Counted from the stretch's first letter, positions 41,217 to 51,040 are shown. The stretch: 64,000 bases of DNA from Cryobacterium sp. CG_9.6 (GCF_029893365.1 NZ_JARXUZ010000001.1:434001-498000); one strand, 5' to 3'. Numbers and translations are program-made. The notes: generated by a model not told the origin, from the letters alone.

Positions 41217-42536
41217 ATGCGGTCTTCCTTTCACCGTCGCATTATCACGCCGGTCGCCATTGCGGCGATCGCCGGTCTGACGCTCGCCGGTTGCTCCGGT
41301 GGACCCGGATCCACCACGTCCGACGCCGGCGCGGCCGGAGACGGTGTCGTCACCGTCTACAGCACGATTGCGGACTTCGAGGCTGAACAGCTCGAAGAAT
41401 CCTGGGCCGGCTGGGAAACAGAAAACAACATCGACATTCAGTACGAATTCTCGAAGGAATTCGAATCCCAAATCTCCATCCGTGCACAGGGCGGCAATCC
41501 CCCCGACATCGGAATCTTCCCGCAGCCCGGTCTCCTGGCCGACCTCGCCAGCCGCGGGTTCATCAAGCCAGCCCCGGCTGCGGTCGAAGCAAACGTCGAC
41601 GAGTACTGGTCTGCCGACTGGAAGAAATACGGCACCGTCGACGACGTCTTCTACGGCGCGCCCTTCAAGGCCAACCTCAAGGGCTTCGTTTGGTACTCCC
41701 CGGCGAAGTTCGCGGAGTGGGGCGTTGAGGTTCCCGAAACCTACGACGAGATGGTGGCCCTCACCCAGACCATCCAGGAGAAGACCGGGGCGGCTCCCTG
41801 GTGCGCCGGATTCGGTTCCGGAGACGCCACGGGCTGGCCGGGAACCGACTGGGTCGAAGACCTCGTGCTGCGTCAGTCTGGAGAGGACGTCTACGACCAG
41901 TGGGTGGCCAACGAGATACCGTTCACGGACCCCGCCATCAAGGACGCCTTTGACGCTGTTGGTGAAATTCTGCTGAACCCCGCCTACGTGAACGCCGGCT
42001 TTGGTGACGTGAAGTCGATCAACAGCGTGCCGTTCGGTGACGTTGCAGCGCCCATCGTTGATGGCACGTGCGCCCTGACCCACCAGGCATCCTTCTTTGA
42101 CGGCTTCCTTGCTGACGCGGGCGGCAATGTCGGACCGGATGCTGACATCTGGGCATTCATGACGCCGTCCATCGAAGCGGGTGGCCAGGCTGTTGTCGGT
42201 GGTGGCGAGATTGTCGGAGCATTTACCGATGACGCGGACACCCAGGCCGTTCAGGAGTATCTGTCGTCGCCGGAGTGGGCGAACAGCCTCGTCTCGATCG
42301 GTGGAGGCATCAGCGCCAACACAGGTGTTGACCCCGACCTTGTCGACAGCCCGATCCTGGCGGAATCGATCAGGATCCTTCAGGACCCCGACACGACCTT
42401 CCGCTTTGATGCCTCGGACCTGATGCCCGGCGCAGTCGGCGCGGGAACGTTCTTCAAGGGAATCGTCGAATGGATCAACGGCACGCCAACGGACGAGGTG
42501 CTCACCGGCATCGAGGCCGGCTGGCCGTCCAGCTAG
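41217..42536 (+). CDS. Carbohydrate ABC transporter substrate-binding lipoprotein
   Basis: The 439-residue family-1 solute-binding protein has a lipoprotein signal peptide with lipobox LAGC (Cys26). Characteristic segments are YSTIADFEAEQLEESWAGWETENNIDIQYEFSKEFESQISIRAQGGNPPDIGIFPQPGLL, PFKANLKGFVWYSPAKFAEWGVEVPETYDEM, and a closing VGAGTFFKGIVEWINGT. The overall pattern is that of AglE-like alpha-glucoside binding proteins. It is first in the operon, followed by a stable hairpin and two permeases. No ATPase gene is present, so a shared MsiK-type ATPase probably energises the importer. Confidence 0.88.
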   Translation: MRSSFHRRIITPVAIAAIAGLTLAGCSGGPGSTTSDAGAAGDGVVTVYSTIADFEAEQLEESWAGWETENNIDIQYEFSKEFESQISIRAQGGNPPDIGIFPQPGLLADLASRGFIKPAPAAVEANVDEYWSADWKKYGTVDDVFYGAPFKANLKGFVWYSPAKFAEWGVEVPETYDEMVALTQTIQEKTGAAPWCAGFGSGDATGWPGTDWVEDLVLRQSGEDVYDQWVANEIPFTDPAIKDAFDAVGEILLNPAYVNAGFGDVKSINSVPFGDVAAPIVDGTCALTHQASFFDGFLADAGGNVGPDADIWAFMTPSIEAGGQAVVGGGEIVGAFTDDADTQAVQEYLSSPEWANSLVSIGGGISANTGVDPDLVDSPILAESIRILQDPDTTFRFDASDLMPGAVGAGTFFKGIVEWINGTPTDEVLTGIEAGWPSS

Positions 42537-42575
42537 GTCACAGTTCGTCCATTGAGCTCGCTCTGAATGGGGTGG

Positions 42576-42600
42576 GGGCCACCGAGAAACTCGGTGGCCC
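42576..42600 (+). other. Stable hairpin between binding-protein and permease genes
   Basis: GGGCCACCGAG (42576-42586) pairs with CTCGGTGGCCC (42590-42600) around an AAA loop. There is no U-run, so it is more likely an mRNA-stability or partial-termination element that raises binding-protein output relative to the permeases, as in maltose-type operons. Confidence 0.75.
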
Positions 42601-42689
42601 TCACCCGAGGGCGGGTGTACCGTAACGGTAAGTTTTTGCCTTGACCCGGGCGATTGCTAAGAGTCCGTCGTCGTACTCGAAAGGTTTCC

Positions 42690-43823
42690 ATGTCCGCCTT
42701 CTTCGCCTGGCTGTCGCAATTGCCGCCACTCGCCCAGATTCCCATCGTCATTCTCGCTTTCGCCATCGTTGTCGGAGCGATTCTGTTCTTCGTGGAGATC
42801 GCGCCGCGCCCCGGCCGGGTGTACACGATCATTCGTCTTGCGGTCTGCGTACTTCTCCCGCTGCTGATTCTCACGCTGGCCGGTTCGTACCCGATCGCCA
42901 TCGCTGTCGCGGCGGTGCTGGGCGGGGTGTTTTTCCTCATTGACTTCCGAGGGCGCAAAGGTGCGGGGTACCTTTTCCAGCTCGTGGGTTTTCTCGCTCC
43001 GGCTGTGCTCCTGCTCGCTGTCGGACTCATCATCCCCACGGTGCAAACCACCGTGCAGGCATTCCAAAACTCTCGAGGAACTGAGTTTGTCGGTTTTGAG
43101 AACTTCGCCTGGGTGTTTACCCAGCCGGAGAACGTGCGGATCATCGTCAACACCATTGTGTGGGTGCTCTTCGTCCCCACCGTGTCCACGATCGCCGGGC
43201 TCGCCTACGCCGTCTTCATCGACAAGAGCCGCGGCGAGAAGTACTTCAAGATCCTTGTCTTCATGCCCATGGCCATCTCCCTCGTGGGTGCGTCCATCAT
43301 CTGGCGCTTTGTGTACACGGCTCGACCGGCTGACCAGGAGCAGATCGGTCTGCTCAACGCCATCGTGGTGGGCCTCGGCGGACAGCCGGTTGATTTTCTC
43401 GCCGTGTCGCCCTGGAACACTCTGTTCCTCATCGTCATCCTCATCTGGGTGCAGACCGGATTTGCCATGGTCGTTCTGTCCGCCGCCATCAAGGGCGTGC
43501 CGACCGAGCAGATGGAGGCCGCCGAGCTGGACGGCACCAACGCCTGGCAGCAGTTCATCAACGTAACGGTTCCCGGCATCCGCAGTGCACTGATCGTTGT
43601 GCTCACCACGATCTCCATCGTGTCGCTTAAGGTCTTCGATATCGTGCGCACCACAACCGCCGGCTCCAACGACACCAGCGTCATCGCCAACGAAATGTAC
43701 ACGCAGTTCAAGAACTTTGAGCAGGGACGTTCGGCGGCTTTTGCCCTGATCTTGTTTCTGCTGGTGCTCCCGATCGTGGTCTACAACGCACGCCAAATCA
43801 AGAAGCAGAGGGAGATCCGATGA
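42690..43823 (+). CDS. Sugar ABC transporter permease (AglF/MalF-like)
   Basis: The 377-residue permease has three extra N-terminal hydrophobic helices (IPIVILAFAIVVGAILFFV, IIRLAVCVLLPLLILTLAG, IAIAVAAVLGGVFFLIDF) before the six-helix core. The EAA loop is EQMEAAELDGTNAWQQFINVTVPGI. The N-terminal extension is typical of AglF-like permeases. The start chosen is ATG 42690 behind GAAAGG, since the upstream TTG would add unlike residues. The stop overlaps the start of the next gene (ATGA). It forms a heterodimeric channel with that protein. Confidence 0.9.
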   Translation: MSAFFAWLSQLPPLAQIPIVILAFAIVVGAILFFVEIAPRPGRVYTIIRLAVCVLLPLLILTLAGSYPIAIAVAAVLGGVFFLIDFRGRKGAGYLFQLVGFLAPAVLLLAVGLIIPTVQTTVQAFQNSRGTEFVGFENFAWVFTQPENVRIIVNTIVWVLFVPTVSTIAGLAYAVFIDKSRGEKYFKILVFMPMAISLVGASIIWRFVYTARPADQEQIGLLNAIVVGLGGQPVDFLAVSPWNTLFLIVILIWVQTGFAMVVLSAAIKGVPTEQMEAAELDGTNAWQQFINVTVPGIRSALIVVLTTISIVSLKVFDIVRTTTAGSNDTSVIANEMYTQFKNFEQGRSAAFALILFLLVLPIVVYNARQIKKQREIR

Positions 43824-44791
43824 GCGTCCTCATTCCCGGTCAGATTGCCGACCCGCAGACAAGTCGGCAGCTGCGCAAGGGCGAACGTCGGGCCGAGTCG
43901 GCAGCGCTCAAGAATACGAAGAGACGACTCACGAGCCGGGGCGCCACCATTGGTGCACTCATCATCGCCGTGCTCTGGTCGATCCCCACCCTCGGCCTCC
44001 TCATCTCGTCATTCCGTCCGGCTCAGGAAGTGCGCACCACCGGGTGGTGGTCCATCTTCGCGAACCCGGGTTTTACGCTCGACAACTACAGCGAGGCACT
44101 CGCTGCCGGTAACAGTCAGCTCAACCTCGCGGGTTCCTTCATTAATTCGCTGGCAATCACCCTGCCGGCCACGCTCATCCCACTCATGATCGCCAGCCTC
44201 GCAGCCTATGCCTTTGCCTGGGTCGATTTCCGAGGCAAGAACGTGCTGTTCATCGGCGTCTTCGCTTTGCAGATCGTTCCCATTCAGATGGCCCTCGTAC
44301 CGCTGCTCCAGTTCTTCTCGGGCGGGACGATCTTCGGCTTTCCAGTGGTTCAATCGCTGGCGGCGGGAAGCGGGTACACCCAAGTGTGGATTGCGCACAC
44401 CATGTTCGCCTTGCCGCTGGCCATCTACCTGCTGCACAACTTCATCTCGGAGATCCCGGGCGAGGTTATTGAAGCGGCGCGCGTGGACGGCGCCGGGCAC
44501 GGACAGATTTTCCTGCGGATCGTCTTGCCGCTCACCATGCCGGCCATCGCCTCAATTGCCATCTTCCAGTTTCTCTGGGTGTGGAATGACCTGTTGGTTG
44601 CCCTCATCTTTGCGGACGGGGCCGTCGCCCCCATGACCAAGCTGCTGGCCGAACTTTCGGGAGCCCGAGGACAGGATTGGCACCTGCTCACAGCTGGCGC
44701 TTTCCTCTCGATTCTGGTTCCACTCATCGTGTTCTTCTCGCTTCAGCGCTTCTTCGTGCGCGGCCTGCTGGCCGGTTCCACGAAGGGGTAA
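43820..44791 (+). CDS. Sugar ABC transporter permease (AglG/MalG-like)
   Basis: The 323-residue permease has a basic N-terminal tail (RKGERRAESAALKNTKRRLTSRG), six transmembrane helices starting at TIGALIIAVLWSIPTLGLLISSFRP, and the EAA loop EIPGEVIEAARVDGAGHGQIFLRIVLPLTMPA. It is translationally coupled to the preceding permease and completes the membrane pore. After it comes a GC-rich hairpin (44814-44854). Confidence 0.9.
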   Translation: MSVLIPGQIADPQTSRQLRKGERRAESAALKNTKRRLTSRGATIGALIIAVLWSIPTLGLLISSFRPAQEVRTTGWWSIFANPGFTLDNYSEALAAGNSQLNLAGSFINSLAITLPATLIPLMIASLAAYAFAWVDFRGKNVLFIGVFALQIVPIQMALVPLLQFFSGGTIFGFPVVQSLAAGSGYTQVWIAHTMFALPLAIYLLHNFISEIPGEVIEAARVDGAGHGQIFLRIVLPLTMPAIASIAIFQFLWVWNDLLVALIFADGAVAPMTKLLAELSGARGQDWHLLTAGAFLSILVPLIVFFSLQRFFVRGLLAGSTKG

Positions 44792-44813
44792 CACGCGCGC
44801 TGCAGCAAGCCGT

Positions 44814-44854
44814 GGCGCCCGGCTCGTGCACCCGTGGTGCGCGTGCCGGGCGCC
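44814..44854 (+). terminator. Hairpin after the sugar-importer operon
   Basis: GGCGCCCGGC (44814-44823) pairs exactly with GCCGGGCGCC (44845-44854). No T-run follows, so it may be a U-less terminator or a 3' stabilising structure. Confidence 0.55.
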
Positions 44855-44937
44855 GCTTCGTGCGCCCGGCCGGAGGCATCCGCCTGCCCCTCAAGCCTCG
44901 GTGTCAGAGGGTCGGTAGTGGAGCCTAGAGTTGGCGT

Positions 44938-46842
44938 ATGAGTTCAATGCACGGAGGCTCGGGGCCCGCCTCGCAAGGGCAGCGTGGGCGCATCATGCGC
45001 GGAGATGTGGCCGGCCAGCGGGCCCGTAACGCCGAGGCGCCCACGGTCCCCAATCTTCTGCCCCGCATCATGGCGCTGTTTCAGCCGCACCGCGTTGCTC
45101 TCGCTATTACCGTGGTCCTGGTGCTTGTGGCCGCGGCGTTTTCGGTCGTGCCTCCGCTGCTCACCCAGCGTGCCTTCGACGAGGGACTGTTTCCGCCCGG
45201 CGGAACGCCGAACCTCTCCCGGTTGGCCACCCTCGTGGGGTTGATGCTGGTCATCTACGTGGTATCGGCCCTGCTCGGCGTCTGGCAGACCTGGCTGACC
45301 GCCAACGTGGGTAACAAGGTGATGGGCGCCATGCGCGTGCGCCTGTTTACACACCTGCAGTCGATGGAACTCAACTTTTTCACCAAAACAAAGACCGGCG
45401 TGATTCAGTCGCGGCTGCAGAACGACGTGGGCGGCGTGGCGAACGTGCTCACGAACACCGTGTCGAGCGTGCTCGGCAATGTGGTCACCGTTCTTGCGGC
45501 GTTTGTGGCGATGCTCCTGCTTAACTGGCAACTCACCATTGTGGCGCTGGTTCTCATGCCCGTGCTGGTGATTGCGCAGCGGCGCGTCGGCCAGGTGCGG
45601 GCGCGCATTGCGGCGAAGACCCAGGAGTCCCTCTCGGACATGACCGCAATCACCCAGGAAGCACTGAGCGTGTCGGGGATTCTGCTGTCGAAAAGCTTCA
45701 CCCAGCAGCCCAACGAGATTGCACGCTACGCCAAGGAAAACGGCACCCAGATTCGGTTGCAGGTGAGCCAGACCATGAGCGGTCAGTGGTTCTTCGTGAT
45801 GGTGAGCATCTTTCTGTCGAGCATTCCGGCCATCGTATATCTCGTGGCGGGCGCACTCGTGTTTAACGGAACGACCGACGTGACACCCGGCACCATCGTG
45901 GCCTTCACCACCGTGCAGGCCCGGCTGCTGTTTCCGCTGATGGGGCTGCTCCGGGTGGTGCTCGACCTGCAAACATCGCGGGCGCTCTTCGCGCGCATTT
46001 TTGAATACCTCGACTTCACTCCGGCTATTGCGGACAGTCCCACGGCCCGCACCGTCCCCACCAGCGGGCCCGCAGCCGGTCGGGTGGAATTTGCCGGGGT
46101 CACCTTCGCCTACCCGGATGCCACCGAGGCGTCGGTGCCCACGCTGGACAACGTGTCCTTCACGATCGAACCCGGACAGTTTGCGGCGTTTGTGGGGCCG
46201 TCGGGCGCCGGCAAAACCACGGTGTCCTACCTGATTCCCCGTTTTTACGAGGCGACGTCGGGAAGCGTGAAATTCTCCGGCATCGACGTGCGTGAACTCA
46301 CCCAGCGGTCCCTCGTGTCCCGGATCGGTATTGTGAGCCAGGAAACCTATCTTTTTCACGCCACCATTGCTGAAAACCTGCGCTACGCCCGTCCCGAGGC
46401 AACCGACGCCGAGCTGGAGGCCGCGGCGCGCGCCGCGAATATCCACGAAACGATTGCCTCGTTCCCCGACAAGTACGACACCGTCGTGGGGGAGCGCGGC
46501 TATCGGCTCTCCGGCGGCGAAAAACAGCGCATTGCGATTGCACGGGTGCTGCTCAAAGACCCCCCGGTGCTCATTCTGGACGAGGCGACCAGCGCACTCG
46601 ACTCCATCTCCGAGCATGTGGTGCAGCAGGCCCTCGACACGGCCAGCAACGGCCGCACGACGATCGCGATCGCACATCGGCTCTCCACTGTGCTGACTGC
46701 CGACGTGATCTTTGTCGTCGATGGTGGCCGCATCGTGGAGCACGGTACCCACGATCAGCTGCTCGCCCTCGGCGGCACGTACGCGAGCCTCTACTCCCGG
46801 CAGATTACGGCGTCACCGGCGAAGACGCATCCGCTCGGCTAG
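44938..46842 (+). CDS. ABC exporter, fused membrane and ATPase domains (MdlB/LmrA-like half transporter)
   Basis: The 634-residue half-transporter has an ABC type-I membrane domain (about 45-340, six helices, RLFTHLQSMELNFFTKTKTGVIQSRLQNDVGGV as coupling helix) and an ATPase domain with Walker A GPSGAGKTT, Q-loop VSQETYLF, signature LSGGEKQRIAIARVLL, Walker B VLILDEATSALD and H-loop IAHRLST. It should function as a homodimer exporting lipids, drugs or peptides. It stands alone in its direction, and its end overlaps the convergent DUF305 gene by four bases. Confidence 0.92.
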   Translation: MSSMHGGSGPASQGQRGRIMRGDVAGQRARNAEAPTVPNLLPRIMALFQPHRVALAITVVLVLVAAAFSVVPPLLTQRAFDEGLFPPGGTPNLSRLATLVGLMLVIYVVSALLGVWQTWLTANVGNKVMGAMRVRLFTHLQSMELNFFTKTKTGVIQSRLQNDVGGVANVLTNTVSSVLGNVVTVLAAFVAMLLLNWQLTIVALVLMPVLVIAQRRVGQVRARIAAKTQESLSDMTAITQEALSVSGILLSKSFTQQPNEIARYAKENGTQIRLQVSQTMSGQWFFVMVSIFLSSIPAIVYLVAGALVFNGTTDVTPGTIVAFTTVQARLLFPLMGLLRVVLDLQTSRALFARIFEYLDFTPAIADSPTARTVPTSGPAAGRVEFAGVTFAYPDATEASVPTLDNVSFTIEPGQFAAFVGPSGAGKTTVSYLIPRFYEATSGSVKFSGIDVRELTQRSLVSRIGIVSQETYLFHATIAENLRYARPEATDAELEAAARAANIHETIASFPDKYDTVVGERGYRLSGGEKQRIAIARVLLKDPPVLILDEATSALDSISEHVVQQALDTASNGRTTIAIAHRLSTVLTADVIFVVDGGRIVEHGTHDQLLALGGTYASLYSRQITASPAKTHPLG

Positions 46843-47501
46843 CTCCGTGCGGCGAGCATGTCGGTCATCAGATCGATTTCGCTCTGCTGGCTGGTGACCA
46901 CCGCGTTCGCGAAGGCGAGCACCACCGAGTTGCTGCTGCGGTCCAGCACCGCGTCCGCCATCTCGATGGCACCCTTGTGGTGGGCAATCATGAGGGTGAG
47001 AAAGATGCGGTCGGCCTCGGTTCCGGATGCCGCCGTGAGCGCCGCAACCTGGGCGTCGGTGGCGAGACCCGGCATGGGTTCACCGGGCTGATGGGCGTCG
47101 GCGTGATCGTGGGCGCTGTCGGTGCGGCCCGGCCGAGTCATCCAGGTCATCGACGGCTCCGCCGACGCCTGACTCAGTCCCCAGACGCTCAACCACCCGA
47201 ACATCTGCCCGGACTGTTGACCCTGCGTGGTGACGATGTCATACCCGAGCAGGCGAACGGCCTCGTCGGTCGATCGGTCACGGATCAGCACGCCGAGTTG
47301 CACACCCTGATCGTGGTGCACCTGCATGTCACGGGCGAAACCGGCCTCGGCGCTCGTGGAAACCGGCATCGAGTCGGCCAGGGTGCTCAGGCGCCCTACG
47401 GAGAACGCGGAGACGCCCACAATCACCGCGGTGACAAGCACCGCAATGAGAAGGGCCAGGCGGCCGCGATGCCGGACTTTCGGCTCCGCAGCGTCCGACA
47501 T
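46839..47501 (-). CDS. DUF305 membrane-anchored protein
   Basis: The 220-residue protein has one N-terminal transmembrane helix (LALLIAVLVTAVIVGVSAFSVG, about 15-36) and an extracytoplasmic DUF305 four-helix domain marked by FARDMQVHHDQGVQLGVL and LTLMIAHHKGAIEMADAVL with repeated His and Met. Such proteins resemble ferritin-like metal-binding bundles, often near copper-handling genes, but no activity is established. It starts three bases after the stop of the DUF3105 gene, so the two form an operon. Confidence 0.88.
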   Translation of the reverse strand: MSDAAEPKVRHRGRLALLIAVLVTAVIVGVSAFSVGRLSTLADSMPVSTSAEAGFARDMQVHHDQGVQLGVLIRDRSTDEAVRLLGYDIVTTQGQQSGQMFGWLSVWGLSQASAEPSMTWMTRPGRTDSAHDHADAHQPGEPMPGLATDAQVAALTAASGTEADRIFLTLMIAHHKGAIEMADAVLDRSSNSVVLAFANAVVTSQQSEIDLMTDMLAARS

Positions 47502-47504
47502 GAG

Positions 47505-48176
47505 TTAGGAGACCTTGCCGGGAGCGTCGATTGCACCGGAGCAGGATGCGCCGATCTCTGGCGCGGTGCCGCTCTTCCAATACTCCTGGAAGAACTCGGG
47601 AAGGCGAGGATCGTCGGCGTTCTCCAGCTGCAGCTGCGCATTCCACCCGCTCAGCACAATCGGGGCCGGTGAGTCCTCGAAGGGAGAGAGCACGACGAAG
47701 CTTGACGGCAACAGTGCCTTCACTGCGTCGAGTTCGTCGGCGCTGATCGAAGGATCGTACGTCACCCAGATGGCACCGTGCTCGAGCGAGTGCACGGCGT
47801 TCTCGTTGGGCACTGGCTGGTCATACACGCCGCAGTTCAGCCACGCGGGATTGTGCTCGCCGCCCACGGGCGGGGTCTGCTCGTAGGTGACGGCAGTCTC
47901 CACGTGTCCGTTGCCGTTATCGTACGTGAGCACACCCTCAATATCGGCGCCCGTGCCACCGCCCGCATAGTTTGGTGCTTGCGGAGTGAGCACAACCATG
48001 GTGACGACCAGACCGATCACGGCCACTCCACCCACAATGGCCGAGGTGATGCCGATGCGGCGGTTGCGTTTGGTGCGCTTCTCCTGAAGGTGAAACTTTT
48101 CGAGCTTTTTGGCCCGTTGGGCGGCGCGCTGCTCCTTCAGGGTGGCTTTGTTCGCGGGCGAGCCGGGCTGGGGCAT
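47505..48176 (-). CDS. DUF3105 membrane protein
   Basis: The 223-residue protein has a highly basic cytoplasmic N-terminus (KEQRAAQRAKKLEKFHLQEKRTKRNRR), a single helix (IGITSAIVGGVAVIGLVVTMVVL) and an external DUF3105 domain: YEQTPPVGGEHNPAWLNCGVYDQPVPNENAVHSLEHGAIWVTYDP, with conserved His and Cys, and a second Cys near the end (GASCSGAID). The function is unknown. The pairing with DUF305 is recurrent in Microbacteriaceae. The 295-base gap to the divergent cbs gene shows no gene. Confidence 0.88.
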   Translation of the reverse strand: MPQPGSPANKATLKEQRAAQRAKKLEKFHLQEKRTKRNRRIGITSAIVGGVAVIGLVVTMVVLTPQAPNYAGGGTGADIEGVLTYDNGNGHVETAVTYEQTPPVGGEHNPAWLNCGVYDQPVPNENAVHSLEHGAIWVTYDPSISADELDAVKALLPSSFVVLSPFEDSPAPIVLSGWNAQLQLENADDPRLPEFFQEYWKSGTAPEIGASCSGAIDAPGKVS

Positions 48177-48471
48177 GCGGGAGGCCTCTCATTGTGGAGC
48201 AATGTCCATCCGAAGGTATCAGCGTCACCCGGTGATCTTCTGTGTATGTACCCAGCCACACAGATAGAGTGGAGGCGTGCCTGTGCTTATCGCCTGTTCG
48301 TGTTGCTGCTGTATTCAGCCGACCCGTTGACCCGAGTCCCGCGTGTGCGGGGAGTTGGTGAAGCGGATGCCGAGGGTGCGCTTCTCAGGGCCCTCACGTG
48401 CGCCGTACCACCGCACCACCCACGTTTTTCGCTGTTCCGAGCATTCCGAGCATTCCGATGAAGGACACTCC

Positions 48472-49836
48472 ATGAAGATCGCAAACACCATCCTTGACCT
48501 CATTGGCGACACTCCGCTGGTGAAATTGCACAAGGTTACTGGCGACATCCGCGCGACCGTGCTCGTGAAGCTGGAGTACCTCAACCCGGGTGGGTCCGCG
48601 AAGGACCGTATCGCGGTGCGCATCATTGACGCTGCCGAGCGCGACGGGTTCCTGCTGCCGGGCGGAACGATCGTTGAACCCACGAGCGGTAATACCGGAG
48701 TGGGCCTCGCCCTCGTGGCGCAGCAGCGCGGCTACAAGTGTGTTTTCGTTCTGCCCGACAAGGTGGGCGAGGACAAACGGAATGTGCTCACGGCGTACGG
48801 CGCCGAGATTGTCGTGACACCGACATCCGTTGCCCCCGACGACCCCGAGTCGTATTACAGTGTGTCGGACCGGCTGGCCCGGGAGATTCCGGGCGCGTTC
48901 AAGCCCAACCAGTACTTCAACCCCAACGGGCCGCTGAGCCACTACGAGACCACCGGCCCCGAAATTTGGCGCGACACCGACGGAACGATCACCCACTTCG
49001 TGGCGGGTGTGGGGACCGGCGGAACCATTTCGGGCACTGGCCGTTACCTGCGTGAGGTGTCTCAGGGCAGTGTGCGCATTGTGGGTGCCGACCCGGAAGG
49101 CTCGGTGTACTCCGGTGGCACCGGTCGGCCATATCTCGTGGAGGGTGTGGGCGAGGACTTCTGGCCCGGCGCCTACGACCCGACCGTGGTGCACGAGGTG
49201 ATCGCAGTGAGCGATGCCGAGTCGTTCGCGATGACCCGCCGGCTGGCCCTCGAGGAGGGCATCTTGGTGGGTGGCTCCAGCGGAATGGCCGTCGTTGCCG
49301 CGCTGCGACTCGCGGAAACGCTCACCGAGACCGACACGGTGGTCGTGCTGCTACCCGACGGCGGACGCGGCTACCTCGGCAAGATCTTCAACGACGGGTG
49401 GATGCGTAGCTACGGCTTCACGAAAGCACCCACCGGTGACACGGTCGCCACCGTGCTGGCGGCGAAGACCGGCACGCTCCCGCCGTTCGTGTACGTGCAC
49501 CCGAGCGATACGGTTCAGGACGCGATCGGCATGATGACGAGCCAGGGCGTGTCGCAGCTGCTCGTGCTCACCGCCAAGCCGCCCGTGGTGATGGGCGAGG
49601 TGCTCGGCGCCCTCGATGAGCGCGCGCTGATGGAACTCGTCTTCTCCGGTGCGGCCCAGCTCACCGACCCGGTTTCCAGCTTCGTCGGCGAATCCCTGCC
49701 CCTCATCGGCGTGAACGAGCCCGTGTCCACGGCTCACACATCCCTCGCCCACTCCGACGCAATGCTCGTCACCGACGGCGGCAAACCGCTCGGTGTGCTC
49801 ACGCGTCACGACCTGCTCACATACCTGAGCGTCTAA
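48472..49836 (+). CDS. cbs: Cystathionine beta-synthase
   Basis: This PLP enzyme condenses serine with homocysteine to cystathionine. The 454 residues have the fold-type II domain with Schiff-base K44 (NPGGSAKDRIA), the PTSGNTGVGLALVAQQRGYK phosphate loop, and GGTISGTGRYL, then a pair of CBS domains (about 345-454, VYVHPSDTVQDAIGMMTSQGVSQLLVL... MLVTDGGKPLGVLTRHDLL) that regulate the enzyme in other organisms. ATG 48472 is preceded by GAAGGA. Haem-binding N-terminal residues of animal enzymes are absent, as usual in bacteria. It is cotranscribed with the next gene, 30 bases on, giving a reverse transsulfuration pair. Confidence 0.94.
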   Translation: MKIANTILDLIGDTPLVKLHKVTGDIRATVLVKLEYLNPGGSAKDRIAVRIIDAAERDGFLLPGGTIVEPTSGNTGVGLALVAQQRGYKCVFVLPDKVGEDKRNVLTAYGAEIVVTPTSVAPDDPESYYSVSDRLAREIPGAFKPNQYFNPNGPLSHYETTGPEIWRDTDGTITHFVAGVGTGGTISGTGRYLREVSQGSVRIVGADPEGSVYSGGTGRPYLVEGVGEDFWPGAYDPTVVHEVIAVSDAESFAMTRRLALEEGILVGGSSGMAVVAALRLAETLTETDTVVVLLPDGGRGYLGKIFNDGWMRSYGFTKAPTGDTVATVLAAKTGTLPPFVYVHPSDTVQDAIGMMTSQGVSQLLVLTAKPPVVMGEVLGALDERALMELVFSGAAQLTDPVSSFVGESLPLIGVNEPVSTAHTSLAHSDAMLVTDGGKPLGVLTRHDLLTYLSV

Positions 49837-49866
49837 ATTTCCCCTATTCTCGTTAGGAACCCCAGT

Positions 49867-51021
49867 ATGGCCAAGAAGCAAAAGTTTGACACCGTCGCGA
49901 TTCACGCCGGTCAGGAATTTGATCCCTCCACCGGCGCGGTGATTCCGCCGATCTACCAGACCTCCACCTACGTGCAGGAGAGCATTGGCAACCTGCGCGG
50001 CGGCTACGAGTACAGCCGCGGCGGTAACCCCACGCGCACGTCGCTCGAGACGCTGCTCGCAGCGATCGAGGGAGGCAAGCACGGACTCTCCTTCGCGAGC
50101 GGACTCGCCGCGGAGGACACCCTGCTGCGGGCGATTCTGAAGCCCGGCGACCACATTGTGCTGGGCAACGACGCGTACGGCGGAACTCACCGGCTGATCG
50201 ATCGGGTGCACGGTGCCTCAGGCATCCGCAACTCGGCCATTGATCTCTCCGACCTGCGCGCTGTTGAGAAGGCGATCATTCCCGGGGAGACGAAGATCCT
50301 GTGGATTGAGACCCCGAGCAACCCGCTCATGAAGATCAGCGACATTGCCGAGCTGGCCGACATCGGTCACCGGGCTGGCCTCGTCGTGGTTGTCGACAAC
50401 ACTTTTGCGTCTCCTGCCCTGCAGAACCCGCTGTCACTCGGCGCCGACGTGGTGGTGCACTCCACCACCAAGTACCTCGGCGGTCACTCGGACGTGCTTG
50501 GTGGCGCGCTGATCATCAACGACGACGAACTGGCCGAGAAGGTCACCTTCCTGCAGTTCGCGGTGGGCCCGGTGTCGGCGCCGATGGATGCCTGGCTCAC
50601 GGTGCGCGGAATCAAGACTCTGGCCGTACGCATGGACCGCCACTGCAGCAACGCGCAGGCGATCGCCGAGTTCCTTGACGGCCACCCCGCCGTCGACACC
50701 GTGTACTACCCCGGCCTGCCGAATCACCCCGGCCACGAGCTCGCCAAGCAGCAGATGAGTGGCTTCGGCGGCATGATTTCCTTCTCGTTCAAGGGTGGGT
50801 CGAAGGCCGCGCGCAAGTTCTGCGAATCCACGCACCTCTTCCAGCTGGCAGAGTCCCTCGGCGGAGTGGAGTCACTCGTGAACTACCCGTCCGAGATGAC
50901 GCACGCCTCGGTACGCGGCACCGACCTCGAGGTAGCCGACAACATCGTGCGTCTGTCGGTGGGCATCGAAGACGTGACCGACCTCCTCGCCGATGTGGAG
51001 GCCGCGCTGCCGCGTAAGTAG
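49867..51021 (+). CDS. metB: Cystathionine gamma-synthase / gamma-lyase
   Basis: This 384-residue PLP enzyme of the Cys/Met metabolism family has [47 protein letters not shown], the PLP Asp in [11 protein letters not shown], and Schiff-base K202 in [16 protein letters not shown]. Next to cbs it most likely acts as a cystathionine gamma-lyase (to cysteine), although family members in actinobacteria often do both this and gamma-synthase chemistry, and sequence does not decide. It is the last gene before the repeat array. Confidence 0.9.
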   Translation: MAKKQKFDTVAIHAGQEFDPSTGAVIPPIYQTSTYVQESIGNLRGGYEYSRGGNPTRTSLETLLAAIEGGKHGLSFASGLAAEDTLLRAILKPGDHIVLGNDAYGGTHRLIDRVHGASGIRNSAIDLSDLRAVEKAIIPGETKILWIETPSNPLMKISDIAELADIGHRAGLVVVVDNTFASPALQNPLSLGADVVVHSTTKYLGGHSDVLGGALIINDDELAEKVTFLQFAVGPVSAPMDAWLTVRGIKTLAVRMDRHCSNAQAIAEFLDGHPAVDTVYYPGLPNHPGHELAKQQMSGFGGMISFSFKGGSKAARKFCESTHLFQLAESLGGVESLVNYPSEMTHASVRGTDLEVADNIVRLSVGIEDVTDLLADVEAALPRK

Positions 51022-51040
51022 GTCGCCGCTGCCCGCCTGG

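Noticed and set aside
42657..43796. A 379-residue frame opposite the AglF-like permease
   Set aside because: Antisense composition (His, Asp, Arg) without any recognisable domain. The sense strand is a normal permease.
44944..46752. A 602-residue frame opposite the ABC exporter gene
   Set aside because: It is a His/Gly/Arg-rich antisense shadow of a gene with clear Walker and signature motifs.
48177..48471. A SAM or cobalamin riboswitch before cbs
   Set aside because: I could not find the conserved core of any sulfur-metabolism riboswitch. Only a short GAGCATTCC direct repeat is visible.
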